The notes: generated by a model not told the origin, from the sequence alone. A stretch of DNA of 64,000 bases from Chryseolinea serpens (GCF_900129725.1 NZ_FQWQ01000001.1:2170001-2234000); one strand, 5' to 3'. Numbered from the stretch's first letter, positions 8,023 through 17,285 are shown. Numbers and translations are program-made.

Positions 8023-10097
8023 AACGGCTCCTCGCGGTCGCCTGGGTTGCGTGTGCGACCATCGGCTTTACGCAGGAATATCCCCGCCAGGAAATCGACG
8101 TAAACCAGCTCATCGATGAGTGGTATGGCATCCCGGAATTGGACCTCAACTACAGCGACCTCTACGAAAACCTGGTGCAACTCCTCGCCCACCCGCTCAA
8201 CCTGAACGCCGCCACGGAGGAACAACTTCGCTTTCTTAAAATACTCTCGCCGGAACAGATCAAAAGCCTGCTGACCTATCGCGCCGAAAACAAAGACTTT
8301 GTCTCTGTCTACGAGCTTCAATCCGTTCCCTTATTGGATACGGAAACCCTGCATCGGTTGGCTCCTCTTGTCTACGTTCCCGACCCGACGACCTTGCTGG
8401 ATGCCCGCTTCCTGTCGCGCATAAAAACGCAAAGCGATAGCTATCTCCTGCTTCGCTCTGGCCGCAGTTTGCAAAATGCGCGGGAATACAACACGACAAC
8501 CGATTCCAGTGCGCGGTTCAAAGGTTCGCCGGAGAATGTGTACATGCGCTTTCGATGCACAGTGCCGGGCGAGTTCAGCGTCGGCTTCACCGCCGAGAAA
8601 GATGCCGGTGAAGCGCTGCGACGGGACCCCGCGGCGCAGTATTATGGTTTCGACTATTTTTCTTTCCATGCACAACTCCAACATAAAGGCCGGATCCAAA
8701 ACCTGGTCGTGGGAGACTATCAAAGCCAGTTTGGACAAGGCCTCATGTTGGGCGGAATTTTTGGAATGGGCAAGGGCGGCGAAACCATCACGACCGTGCG
8801 CAGGACGAACATCGGGCTGCTGCCCTACACGTCCGTATACGAAGCCGGGTTTATGCGCGGCGCAGCGGCCACCGTTTCGCTGACGAATGTGCTTTCCGTC
8901 ACCGCGTTCTACTCCAACACCAAACGCGACGCAGCAGTGCAATCCAGCGACACGACATCCGCACTGGCAGAAGACGCCGAAACCATTTTCATCTCGTCTT
9001 TCCAAACCACAGGTCTGCACCGCACACAAAAAGAGTTGGCAGCTCGCCACCAGGTTAGTGACAGGAGTTGGGGCGGCGTGCTGCAGTACAAGGTTGGCGC
9101 CTTGGATGCCGGTCTCCTGTTCAACCGCGTGGACTTTGGCGCCAGCGTCACCCCCAGGGTCACGCCCTACAATCCCTTTGCTTTCAAGGGTTCACAGAAT
9201 CAAAATGTTGGGGGTTATCTCAACTATACTTTTCAAAACATGACCTTCTTCAGCGAATATGCCCGTTCGATCAACGGCGGTGCTGCCTATGCCGCGGGCA
9301 CGCTCTGGAGTCTTTCGGGCAAACTTGATCTGTCGTTGCTGTTCCGAAAGTTTGCACCCAACTTTTATGCATTCTATTCCAACGCTTTCGCGGAAGGCAG
9401 TACGACGCAAAACGAAGAGGGTCTCTATTGGGGATGGAAATATAAAGTGAACCGGCGCTGGACCTTTGCCGGCTACATGGACCTCTTCCGCTTTCCATGG
9501 CTGCGGTTCAGAGCCTATGCACCAACCGAAGGCCATGAGGGATTGCTCAGGATCGTCTATCAACCTTCCCGCACGGTCATGATCTTTGCCGAAGCTCGCG
9601 AAGAAGCGAAGGCACGAAATGAAACCTCCGCCAGCAACAACCTCTATCATCTCCTGGAAGCCACGAAGCATCTCTACCGGGTCAACCTGGAATATGGCAT
9701 CAATCAAGCCCTCCACCTGAAAACCAGAGCCCAGCTCAGCACGCTGGATTTCCGTGGCAAGCAAACTCAGGGTTTCCTCCTGCTGCAAGACGTGACCCTC
9801 AAAACCGGCCCGTTGGAATGGACCGGCCGCTATGCACTCTTCGACACCGATGACTATGACAACCGCCAATACACCTACGAAAAAGATGTGTGGCTGGCGT
9901 GTTCCATGCCAGCCTACTATGGCCGAGGGGTTAGAAAAGTACTCCTGATCGAATATAAAATGAACAAAGCCATCAGTGTTTGGCTGCGCTATGGACAAAC
10001 ACGCTACGTCGGCCGCGAAGAGATTACATCGTCATCGGGAACGATCGCCGGCGCCCTGCAAAACGATGTGAAGATCCAGGTACGGATCTCCTTTTGA
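8019..10097 (+). CDS. Secreted helix-hairpin-helix protein with C-terminal beta-barrel
   Basis: 692 aa with a signal peptide ending near IGFTQ. Residues about 50-115 carry two ComEA-like helix-hairpin-helix motifs (HPLNLNAATEEQL, then VSVYELQSVPLLDTETL), the type that binds DNA in ComEA. The remaining about 560 residues are rich in alternating aromatic strands and end in VKIQVRISF, consistent with an outer-membrane barrel. The start overlaps the stop of the preceding barrel gene by four bases. Family members are common in Bacteroidota but uncharacterised; a role in DNA binding or uptake at the outer membrane is inference only. Confidence 0.75.
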   Translation: MKRLLAVAWVACATIGFTQEYPRQEIDVNQLIDEWYGIPELDLNYSDLYENLVQLLAHPLNLNAATEEQLRFLKILSPEQIKSLLTYRAENKDFVSVYELQSVPLLDTETLHRLAPLVYVPDPTTLLDARFLSRIKTQSDSYLLLRSGRSLQNAREYNTTTDSSARFKGSPENVYMRFRCTVPGEFSVGFTAEKDAGEALRRDPAAQYYGFDYFSFHAQLQHKGRIQNLVVGDYQSQFGQGLMLGGIFGMGKGGETITTVRRTNIGLLPYTSVYEAGFMRGAAATVSLTNVLSVTAFYSNTKRDAAVQSSDTTSALAEDAETIFISSFQTTGLHRTQKELAARHQVSDRSWGGVLQYKVGALDAGLLFNRVDFGASVTPRVTPYNPFAFKGSQNQNVGGYLNYTFQNMTFFSEYARSINGGAAYAAGTLWSLSGKLDLSLLFRKFAPNFYAFYSNAFAEGSTTQNEEGLYWGWKYKVNRRWTFAGYMDLFRFPWLRFRAYAPTEGHEGLLRIVYQPSRTVMIFAEAREEAKARNETSASNNLYHLLEATKHLYRVNLEYGINQALHLKTRAQLSTLDFRGKQTQGFLLLQDVTLKTGPLEWTGRYALFDTDDYDNRQYTYEKDVWLACSMPAYYGRGVRKVLLIEYKMNKAISVWLRYGQTRYVGREEITSSSGTIAGALQNDVKIQVRISF

Positions 10098-10162
10098 AAT
10101 TCCATGCCGTCCGATCCATGGCTTCTGAGGCTAAAAAGACCCATTCCTGGACGGTCTAAAAA

Positions 10163-10188
10163 AATATTGGAACATTCGGTCCAATATT
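10163..10188. promoter_or_regulatory. Inverted repeat upstream of SDR-TetR operon
   Basis: Arms AATATTGGA and TCCAATATT (9 of 9 matching) are separated by 8 bases. This is a probable operator; the likely binder is the TetR protein encoded at 11050. Confidence 0.65.
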
Positions 10189-10201
10189 CCGAACCTTTAC
10201 T

Positions 10202-10217
10202 TGGAACGATCGTTCCA
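10202..10217. promoter_or_regulatory. Perfect 16-bp palindrome upstream of SDR-TetR operon
   Basis: TGGAACGATCGTTCCA is a perfect palindrome 31 bases before the SDR start. It shares the TTGGAAC-type half-site with the neighbouring inverted repeat, suggesting two operators for one regulator. Confidence 0.7.
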
Positions 10218-10248
10218 CATCATATAAACAATAAAATAGCTGAACACC

Positions 10249-11004
10249 ATGAAAAGATTAGAAAACAAGATCGCCGTCATTACCGGAGGAAATAGCGGCA
10301 TTGGCCTGGCCACGGCAAAGGATTTTATCGCCGAAGGCGCCAAAGTGATCATCACCGGGCGCAACGCCACCGCGCTGAATGCCGCGCTCAAAGAACTGGG
10401 ATCAAACGCACAAGGCATAGCCCTGGATGTGGCCAACAGCGGCCAGTGGAAGCAATTCGGTGAGCAACTAAAAGCTTTGACCCCGAAGGTCGATGTCCTG
10501 TTTGTGAACGCCGGCATCGCCAAGTTCTCGCCCATCGAAGCCACCACGGAAGAATTGTTCGACGAGCAGTTCAATGTGAACGTGAAGGGCGCTTACTTCA
10601 GCATACAACAAGTGTTGCCCCTGATGCCGGAAGGCAGTTCCATTGTCTTGAACACCTCCATCAATGCCAGCATCGGCATGGCCAATGCGTCGGTATATTC
10701 GGCGACCAAGGCGGCCGTGCTCACGCTCATCAGAACGTTGTCGGCCGAACTGCTTTCCCGCAAGATCAGGGTAAACGCCGTGAGTCCCGGCCCGGTCACC
10801 ACGCCGCTCCACAGTGCCGGCAAACGGGGCGTCAGCGAAGAACAAAGCCAGCAGGTGGACGAAAGCATCGTCAGACAAATTCCACTGGGCCGTTTTGGCA
10901 GACCCGAAGAGATCGCCAAAGCCGTTACCTTCTTTGCATCCGATGATTCATCGTTTATTTTAGGAGCCGAATTGATCGTCGATGGCGGAATGGCAACCCT
11001 GTAA
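10249..11004 (+). CDS. Short-chain dehydrogenase/reductase (SDR)
   Basis: Classical SDR oxidoreductase of 251 aa. The cofactor motif TGGNSGIG (residues 12-19) sits in a Rossmann fold; NAGI is near 87-90; the catalytic residues are Ser137, Tyr150 and Lys154 (YSATK). After the first strand-helix the sequence TGRN favours NADPH. The C-terminus ends in the usual LIVDGG motif. Substrate cannot be told from sequence. It lies in one operon with a TetR regulator 45 bp downstream and behind two palindromic sites, so it is probably substrate-inducible, a common arrangement for detoxifying reductases. Confidence 0.92.
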   Translation: MKRLENKIAVITGGNSGIGLATAKDFIAEGAKVIITGRNATALNAALKELGSNAQGIALDVANSGQWKQFGEQLKALTPKVDVLFVNAGIAKFSPIEATTEELFDEQFNVNVKGAYFSIQQVLPLMPEGSSIVLNTSINASIGMANASVYSATKAAVLTLIRTLSAELLSRKIRVNAVSPGPVTTPLHSAGKRGVSEEQSQQVDESIVRQIPLGRFGRPEEIAKAVTFFASDDSSFILGAELIVDGGMATL

Positions 11005-11049
11005 GGTTGACATTTTCCTGCCTGCCGGCGATGAAGCCAATGAACCGCC

Positions 11050-11631
11050 ATGCCCAAGGAAAAATTATTCGATACCGATGCCGTGCTCGACCGGGCCATG
11101 GAGCTTTTCTGGAAGAAAGGCTACCATGGTGCGAGCATCAACGACCTGGTGGAAGTCACCGGCCTGAGCCGCAGCAGCCTGTATGCGACCTTTGAAGACA
11201 AACACAAGCTCTATGTCGCGGCACTCCGCCATTATCAAACCTTGCAAAAGAAAGGTTTGACCGAGGCGCTAGACAAGCAATCCTCGGCGCGGAAGAAAAT
11301 AGAGGTCATTTTCCGCGCCTACCTGGAGGCCATCCTGCACGACGCCCATGGCAAAGGTTGCTTTATGATCAACACGGCCACCGAAATGACCAATCAAAAT
11401 AAAGAGCTCGCAAAAATCGTGGGCAGCGATTTCGAGGGTATGGAAGAGCTCATGTTTTCCCTGATCAAACAAGGTCAAAGCGAAGGCACCATCTCTAAGA
11501 AGCAAAAACCAAAAAACCTTGCCCGCTATCTTTTCAGCAGCTACCTGGGCATGCGCCTTACGGGACAGGCTAAGCCGGACCGGGCAACGTTAGAGGATAT
11601 CGTAAAACTAACGCTGAGCGTGCTGGATTGA
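11050..11631 (+). CDS. TetR/AcrR-family transcriptional regulator
   Basis: 193 aa. The N-terminal HTH spans about residues 8-55 (AMELFWKKGYHGASINDLVEVTGLS, then SSLYATFEDKHKLY), the canonical TetR layout; the ligand domain is helical. ATG 11050 is 45 bases after the SDR stop. It probably represses its own operon through the palindromes at 10163-10188 and 10202-10217. The effector is unknown, perhaps an electrophile or quinone cleared by the SDR. Confidence 0.9.
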   Translation: MPKEKLFDTDAVLDRAMELFWKKGYHGASINDLVEVTGLSRSSLYATFEDKHKLYVAALRHYQTLQKKGLTEALDKQSSARKKIEVIFRAYLEAILHDAHGKGCFMINTATEMTNQNKELAKIVGSDFEGMEELMFSLIKQGQSEGTISKKQKPKNLARYLFSSYLGMRLTGQAKPDRATLEDIVKLTLSVLD

Positions 11632-11763
11632 ATCTGAAGCGCTGGGGAACAGAGGCGTCCCGATAAACTCAAAAGAATATCCGGATATATCCAAAACATA
11701 GTAAATTTCAGACACGGATCGCCCTTTTTCCGGGGCGGGTCCTCCACCGAAACGAGATACGCT

Positions 11764-11868
11764 ATGCATGCTACGAAGCTGATTACCCCGGACGTGTTGT
11801 TGGTCATGTGCATCGGGGGCATAGCCTTTATTTTGATCATGAAAGCCATCTTCCGTAAACCGAAGTAA
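11764..11868 (+). CDS. Possible 34-residue membrane peptide
   Basis: ATG-to-TAA frame of 34 codons. The peptide has a hydrophilic start (MHATKLITPD), one hydrophobic helix (VLLVMCIGGIAFILIM) and a basic tail (KAIFRKPK), which reads as an inside-positive single-span membrane protein. No family is recognised, and short frames of this kind can occur by chance. Confidence 0.35.
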   Translation: MHATKLITPDVLLVMCIGGIAFILIMKAIFRKPK

Positions 11869-11994
11869 GGTTTGTCCCGGATTGTGTAGAGATTTGGGGG
11901 TTATGGGCGACCAACTCCGTTTTTAATCGTCGGGAGGGTTTTTGAATCCGGGCATGCTGCCGTTATTTGGGACACTAATTTTTAATACATCTAT

Positions 11995-12723
11995 ATGAAA
12001 ATCAGGCCTATCATCGCCCTCGCCTTGCTATTTATTGCTCACCTGTCGCTCGCCCAGACCACGAAGAAGGTGCTGGAGCTTCCCGAGTTCAAAGGCATTT
12101 ATGTAAACTCCAACTACACGGTTTATCTCAAACAAACCAATAAACAGGAAGTCACCGTAGAAGCTCTCACGGAAATTTTCAGCGTCAGCGACATCAAAGT
12201 GGAAAATGGTATTCTCATGATCAACGTGGACCGCAAACCGGACACGTCCAACAAAAGCCTCTGGGCCAAGATCGACGACATCAAGTTGAACCCCACCATG
12301 AAGCTCTATGTGAGCGTGAAGAGCATCAACGACCTCCAGGTGAATGGCGGCGGCAAGATCATTTCCGATAACTCCATCGCTTCCGACTACATGACCCTGG
12401 GCGTATCGGGCCCCGGCTCGATTGATGTAGACTTGAAAGGAAATACCGTGAAGGCCGAAGTGAGCGGCAGCGGCTTGCTCAACCTCCGCGGCTATGCTAC
12501 TTCCATCGACGCCATAGTGAGTGGCTCGGGCGGCATCACGGGCTACAACTGTCCCCTGGAAACCGCAAAGGTAAAGGTGAGCGGCACGGGCTATTGCAAC
12601 CTGAACGTCACCAACAACATCGATGTCCTGGTGTTGGGCAGCGGCACCGTGAAGCACAAAGGCAATACGAAGACCGCTCAGAAGAAGATTTACGGCAGCG
12701 GCACCGTTGACCGCGCCTACTAG
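11995..12723 (+). CDS. DUF2807 (head GIN domain) secreted protein
   Basis: 242 aa with a signal peptide ending at SLAQ. The remainder has the regular right-handed beta-helix-like pattern of DUF2807, with many Gly-Ser turns (VSGPGS, VSGSG, VSGTG, VLGSG, IYGSG). Such proteins are abundant in Bacteroidota, exported to the periplasm or surface, and of unknown role. It appears monocistronic, with about 125 bp of non-coding sequence upstream. Confidence 0.85.
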   Translation: MKIRPIIALALLFIAHLSLAQTTKKVLELPEFKGIYVNSNYTVYLKQTNKQEVTVEALTEIFSVSDIKVENGILMINVDRKPDTSNKSLWAKIDDIKLNPTMKLYVSVKSINDLQVNGGGKIISDNSIASDYMTLGVSGPGSIDVDLKGNTVKAEVSGSGLLNLRGYATSIDAIVSGSGGITGYNCPLETAKVKVSGTGYCNLNVTNNIDVLVLGSGTVKHKGNTKTAQKKIYGSGTVDRAY

Positions 12724-12776
12724 AACCTACCGGCTTTCATAGACGTATACCTGCGCACCATGCCTCTTATACGTCT

Positions 12777-13604
12777 ATGACCATAGCCATCCCCACCCTC
12801 CACCTTTTCGCTCCCCTCGACGAAAAGCTCATCACCCTGCTGCGCTCCCTCTCTCCCGACGACTGGCACAAGCCCACGCGCGCCAAACAATGGACCGTAA
12901 AAGATATCGCCACTCATTTGCTCGACGGCAACCTCCGCACCCTGTCGATGTTGCGCGATGGGTACTTCGGTCAGCCCGGCCCTACCGACACTACGTATGA
13001 AGGCATGGTGCGCTATCTGAATGATCTGAACGCCTCCTGGATAAACGGCGTCCGCCGTCTCAGCCCTGCGGTGCTGGTGGATTTGCTCGAGCACTCCGGC
13101 CGCGAATACATCGCCTACCTGCATACACTCGACCCGTTTGGGCCCGCCGTGTTCACGGTGGATTGGGCCGGCACAAACCCCACACCAAACTGGTTTCACA
13201 TCGCCCGCGACTACACCGAGAAGTGGCATCATCAGCAGCAGATCCGCGAAGCCGTGAATCGCTATGGCATTGCCTCGCGCGAATTGTACTACCCCGTGCT
13301 GGATACTTTCCTGCAAGCCCTCCCCCATCATTACAGGAGTGTGACGGCCTCCACCGGAAGCACGGTGAAACTCCACATCACCGGCTTAGCGGGAGGTGAA
13401 TGGTACCTGGTCCGGAAAGAAAAGGGATGGCAGTTGACAAAAGAAAAGACGCCGTCGCTTGCCGAGGTCACACTCGACGATGACACGGCCTGGAAACTCT
13501 TCACAAAAGGATTGACGCCCGAAGAAGCACGCCGTCTTGTTTCAATAGCTGGCGAGCGCGTTTTGGGTGAGCCTCTCTACACCCTGGTGTCGGTGATGGC
13601 GTGA
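12777..13604 (+). CDS. DinB/maleylpyruvate isomerase N-terminal domain protein
   Basis: 275 aa. The N-terminal half is a four-helix DinB-like fold; candidate metal ligands are His47 in KDIATHLLDG and the HH of YTEKWHHQQQIRE near residue 145, the usual spacing for MDMPI-type metal sites. The C-terminal part (about 185-275) resembles an SCP2-like small domain. Members act as thiol-dependent isomerases or transferases, but Bacteroidota lack mycothiol, so the substrate is unclear. It ends 8 bases from the convergent gene at 13612. Confidence 0.75.
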   Translation: MTIAIPTLHLFAPLDEKLITLLRSLSPDDWHKPTRAKQWTVKDIATHLLDGNLRTLSMLRDGYFGQPGPTDTTYEGMVRYLNDLNASWINGVRRLSPAVLVDLLEHSGREYIAYLHTLDPFGPAVFTVDWAGTNPTPNWFHIARDYTEKWHHQQQIREAVNRYGIASRELYYPVLDTFLQALPHHYRSVTASTGSTVKLHITGLAGGEWYLVRKEKGWQLTKEKTPSLAEVTLDDDTAWKLFTKGLTPEEARRLVSIAGERVLGEPLYTLVSVMA

Positions 13605-13611
13605 GAACGTA

Positions 13612-14796
13612 TTACAGCTGCAGCCGGATCTTCATCCGGTTAAGCACGGGCACCAATGACATCACCGCCACGGCAAACACCAGCGACCAGAGTATCCCCA
13701 CAAATCCCTCGCGCAAAAACGACGGCCAGTGCAGGTGAAAGGTCTCCATCAAGGCATATACGACGAAGGGGATGATGTAGGTAAGCAAGGGATTGGAAGC
13801 GGCCGGTTTGATGAAGTTTGTCCATCCGCTGACTTTCTTCAAGTCGATAAGCCAATATAAAAACGAGAAGATCACCACACAGGCTGCCGCACTGAACAGG
13901 CACCAACTGGGTGTGGCGTGGATCTTGGAGATTTGAAAATACGGACGCAACAACACACCGCCGATGATCAATACCACGGCATACACGGCGGCGGCATTGA
14001 AACGCTGTTGGTTGGTCATGCTCTTTCCATGGAAAAATATCAGCGAGAGGATGATCCCCATCAGCACCAGCGAGGTGTGCGAGGCATGGCCGCCCTGGCT
14101 AAACAAAACATGCCACGGGGAGGCGTGTTCTATGGTTCTGCCCAGCGCATAATATCCGATACAGAACACGACCGTCGCCGATAAAGCAATGAGATTGCCT
14201 CGGAAAGCCTGGTAGCAGATACAGCCCAACAAATAGGCCCATCCGATCAATCCCAGGATGCCCCACCAGTGCGGTTTCATATACTCCGTGCCGTCTTCGC
14301 CTCCGCGATAGATGAACGCAAGAGCGATCAGGATGATCACACCGGTTGCCCGCAGGCGATATTTCAGGGCTTTACTCTCTGCGTTATAGACGTTCCAGAT
14401 CAGGATCACCGCCACATAGAACAACAGCGACCACACGCCGATCGGGATGGGCATGGCGGCTTCGTTATAGTCGCCTTCGGCATTCACCATGAACACGCCC
14501 AGCACCAACAGACCCAGCGTGCGGAAAAGGATATGCCCCTGCAATTGCGCAGGACTGTCGCCTTTGGCTTTCCGGCTGGCGATGGCAAAGGGAATGGACA
14601 TGCCCACGATGAACAGGAAAGCGGGGAACACGGCGTCCACAAACGTCATGGCGTCGGCATCGGCGGGCATGTGTTTCATCCACGCAGGGATGCCGTGCAC
14701 ACCGGCCAACTCATTCACGAAGATCATGGTGAGGATGGTGATGCCGCGAAGTGCATCGATGGAGAGGATGCGTTGGGTGGTAAGTCCGTTGTCCAT
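13612..14796 (-). CDS. DUF5009 / heparan-alpha-glucosaminide acetyltransferase-like membrane protein
   Basis: 394 aa with about 10-11 membrane helices. The N-terminus RILSIDALRGITILTMIFVNELAG and the following PAFLFIVGMSIPFAI are the characteristic opening of the HGSNAT/YeiB/DUF5009 group, which transfers acetyl groups across a membrane to sugars. In Bacteroidota it often accompanies glycan metabolism, and here the GH18 chitinase is transcribed divergently from it. Acetylation of an amino sugar is a reasonable but unproven guess. Confidence 0.8.
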   Translation of the reverse strand: MDNGLTTQRILSIDALRGITILTMIFVNELAGVHGIPAWMKHMPADADAMTFVDAVFPAFLFIVGMSIPFAIASRKAKGDSPAQLQGHILFRTLGLLVLGVFMVNAEGDYNEAAMPIPIGVWSLLFYVAVILIWNVYNAESKALKYRLRATGVIILIALAFIYRGGEDGTEYMKPHWWGILGLIGWAYLLGCICYQAFRGNLIALSATVVFCIGYYALGRTIEHASPWHVLFSQGGHASHTSLVLMGIILSLIFFHGKSMTNQQRFNAAAVYAVVLIIGGVLLRPYFQISKIHATPSWCLFSAAACVVIFSFLYWLIDLKKVSGWTNFIKPAASNPLLTYIIPFVVYALMETFHLHWPSFLREGFVGILWSLVFAVAVMSLVPVLNRMKIRLQL

Positions 14797-14949
14797 TGTA
14801 AAAATTTATAAGCACCGAAATTAAATTAAATTGAAATCCTGACGAGATTTAGCGTCAAATAATTTTATAAACAAAACATAACACAACACACATTTAGCAC
14901 ACGCACACACTTATCATTTCATTCCACCCTTCATCCCTTTTTGCAACCT

Positions 14950-16080
14950 ATGAAAGATCGTATCCTCCCTGTCGTTATGCTCGTGGCCATGGCCTGCTGC
15001 ATAACGGCCTTCATCAACACACCACCCAAAAGCAAGAAAGTGGTCATCGCCTATGTCGGCGGCTTCCGTGGACTGGTCAATGCCGATTCCATCGACGTGC
15101 GCAAACTGACACACATCAACTATGCTTTTGTCAATGTGAAAGACAACGCTGCGTGGTTGGAGAACGAAGCCACCGACACGGTGAACTTCCGGAAGCTCAA
15201 TCTGCTGAAGCGCATCAATCCCGAGCTGAAGATCCTCATCTCCATCGGCGGCTGGGCGTGGAGCGACAAGTTTTCGGACGCCGTGCTGACGGAAGCTTCG
15301 CGAAAAAAATTCGCGCAAACTTCGGTGGCCATCATCAAAAAATATAAGCTCGATGGCGTTGATATCGATTGGGAATATCCGGCCATGCCCGGCGAAGAAG
15401 ACAACGTGTATCGTCCGGAAGACAAACAAAATTATACGCTCATGTTCAAAGCGATCCGTGAAGAACTGAACGCGCTTGAAAAGCAGACGAAGAAAAAATA
15501 TTTACTCACCACCGCCGTGGGCGGGTATCATGAATACATCGAACATACCGAGATGGACAAAGCACAAGTGTACCTCGACTATGTGAACATCATGAGCTAT
15601 GATTTTAAAACGGGTGCCGACAGCATCACGGGTCATCACACCAATTTGTATCCGTCTAACGACTACGCTACCGAACGTTCTACGGATCGTGCCATCACCG
15701 AATTCATTGCTGCCGGTGTGCCCGCATCCAAGATTGTGATGGGCGTAGCATTCTATGCCCGGTCGTGGACGACGAGCACCCCCGACAACAGGGGGCTGAA
15801 CCAACTGGCCGTGCAAGCGCAGTGGGGCGGTGGCTACTCCAAACTAAAAGAAACAACGATCGACAAAAATGGTTTTAAGCGTTATTGGGATGAGAAGGCC
15901 AAAGCGCCCTACCTGTTTAACGATGAGAAAAAGATCTTCATTTCGTATGATGACGAGATGTCGATTACCGAGAAGTGCCACTATGTTACGGCACACAAAC
16001 TCGGTGGAGTGATGTTTTGGGAGTACTCGGAAGATCCAAAAGGGTATCTTTTGGGCACGATAAACCGGGAACTGAAGTAA
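14950..16080 (+). CDS. Glycoside hydrolase family 18 (chitinase-like)
   Basis: 376 aa from ATG 14950, with a hydrophobic signal sequence (LPVVMLVAMACCITAF), so it is exported. The GH18 TIM barrel is evident: INYAFVN near 57, LKILISIGGW near 94-102, the active-site motif DGVDIDWEYP with the acid Glu142, INIMSYDF around 210, and the terminal GVMFWEYSED strand. It hydrolyses beta-1,4-GlcNAc links in chitin or peptidoglycan-like polymers. No separate carbohydrate-binding module or T9SS domain is seen. An upstream in-frame TTG (14941) was not preferred. Confidence 0.93.
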   Translation: MKDRILPVVMLVAMACCITAFINTPPKSKKVVIAYVGGFRGLVNADSIDVRKLTHINYAFVNVKDNAAWLENEATDTVNFRKLNLLKRINPELKILISIGGWAWSDKFSDAVLTEASRKKFAQTSVAIIKKYKLDGVDIDWEYPAMPGEEDNVYRPEDKQNYTLMFKAIREELNALEKQTKKKYLLTTAVGGYHEYIEHTEMDKAQVYLDYVNIMSYDFKTGADSITGHHTNLYPSNDYATERSTDRAITEFIAAGVPASKIVMGVAFYARSWTTSTPDNRGLNQLAVQAQWGGGYSKLKETTIDKNGFKRYWDEKAKAPYLFNDEKKIFISYDDEMSITEKCHYVTAHKLGGVMFWEYSEDPKGYLLGTINRELK

Positions 16081-16264
16081 ACGGGGGTCGACAGGGCGTA
16101 AAAGAGGTTAAAGTGCCCGATTTATATCTTTTTCTTTTTAATAAAAATTCTTATTACTTTTAAATGTTTATTGTCAATCTTTTCTGAGGCCCTCTCCCCT
16201 CGAGCAGTAGTTCCAGAAGACTGTCAGTTTACATTAACTAATTTCTCATTTATTCTTTTTAACA
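16081..16264. other. Long leader before RRM gene
   Basis: 184 bp, AT-rich at its 5' part, with no gene. Cold-inducible RRM genes often have long structured leaders, but no specific fold is evident here by eye. Confidence 0.3.
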
Positions 16265-16588
16265 ATGAACATTTACGTTGCCAACATCCCTTTTAAGGCA
16301 TCCGAACAGGAATTGAAGGGATTATTCGAAGAGTATGGCGAAGTTTCTTCAGCCAAGATTGTCATGGACAAAGTAACTCAGCGTAGTCGTGGTTTCGGTT
16401 TTATCGAAATGTCAGACGAAGCTGCTGCCCGTCAGGCTATCACTAGCTTAAACGGTTTCAACTTCCTGGGAAAAACCCTGGTGGTGAACGAAGCAAGACC
16501 CCGGACTGATGCACCCCGCAGTGGTGGTGGTGGCTACAGAAGCGGTGGTGGCGGTGGTTTTAACCGCAGAAGCAATAACGAGTATTAA
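16265..16588 (+). CDS. RRM-domain RNA-binding protein, glycine-rich tail
   Basis: 107 aa. A single RRM covers residues 1-80: RNP2 is IYVANI (2-7) and RNP1 is RGFGFIEM (41-48), both with the aromatic residues that stack on RNA. The tail is Gly/Arg-rich (GGGGYRSGGGGGFNRR), like plant and cyanobacterial cold-induced RRM proteins. A strong terminator follows, so it is monocistronic. It probably acts as an RNA chaperone at low temperature. Confidence 0.93.
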   Translation: MNIYVANIPFKASEQELKGLFEEYGEVSSAKIVMDKVTQRSRGFGFIEMSDEAAARQAITSLNGFNFLGKTLVVNEARPRTDAPRSGGGGYRSGGGGGFNRRSNNEY

Positions 16589-16610
16589 GACAACCGATAT
16601 TGTATCAGAA

Positions 16611-16640
16611 AAAGCCTTGCGTGACGCAGGGCTTTTTTTG
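16611..16640 (+). terminator. Rho-independent terminator of RRM gene
   Basis: Stem AAAGCCTTGCG / CGCAGGGCTTT (one G-T pair) with a three-base loop, running into seven T. Confidence 0.85.
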
Positions 16641-16749
16641 TGTCTTGTTTTTTTGGCGTATACCCATTCCGTTGAATCACCCGCCTGTAACGCGAAAAGT
16701 TGCGCAAAGTTCATATCCCCTGGATCAAATTTAAAACCTGAAAAACCAC

Positions 16750-16781
16750 TTGTTTTTAGTCGAAGAATTTTGTAAACTTTG
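16750..16781 (+). promoter_or_regulatory. Candidate promoter of DoxX gene
   Basis: TTG at 16750-16752 and TAAACTTTG at 16773-16781 resemble the Bacteroidota -33/-7 pair, with one extra base within the -7 motif. It lies 25 bases before the ATG. Confidence 0.4.
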
Positions 16782-16806
16782 TATCTCACCAAAAACGGAA
16801 CTAGCT

Positions 16807-17262
16807 ATGAATGTGATCACCAATGTGGAGCGGTGGGGTAATAGTCATCGCCCTGGATTTTTGGATGCGTTTCGGGTACTGTTGGGTGCCTTCATTACCT
16901 ACAAGGGGCTGTACTTCATAACGCACATGCACGACCTTGAAATGACAACTTCCGGTATTAATGTTTACTTCGCCGGTATGACGCTTGCACACTATGTTGT
17001 GTTCGCACATATTTTGGGCGGACCGCTGATTCTCGTGGGGCTTTTCACACGCATTGTGTGTCTGATTCAATTGCCCATTCTGATCGGCGCCGTATTCATG
17101 GTAAACTATCCGGCAGGATTTCTTTCCATAGGACATCATATGGAACTTTGGGCATCACTAGTTGTCTTGGTTGGCTTGGTCATCTTCATGGTGTTTGGTG
17201 CGGGAAAATTTTCCATCGACGCCAAGCGCAGAAGAGAGATGGAGGCAGCTCATCTAACATAA
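16807..17262 (+). CDS. DoxX-family membrane protein
   Basis: 151 aa from ATG 16807; a TTG 57 bases upstream lies in the promoter and is less likely. Four hydrophobic helices with the DoxX pattern: DAFRVLLGAFITYKGLYFI, a long hydrophobic second helix pair around LAHYVVFAHILGGPLILVGL, and a C-terminal amphipathic charged end. The family includes quinol-oxidase subunits and small redox-associated membrane proteins; specific function is unknown. A terminator follows immediately. Confidence 0.8.
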   Translation: MNVITNVERWGNSHRPGFLDAFRVLLGAFITYKGLYFITHMHDLEMTTSGINVYFAGMTLAHYVVFAHILGGPLILVGLFTRIVCLIQLPILIGAVFMVNYPAGFLSIGHHMELWASLVVLVGLVIFMVFGAGKFSIDAKRRREMEAAHLT

Positions 17263-17285
17263 CCCTCTATCTAACCTAAACCGAA

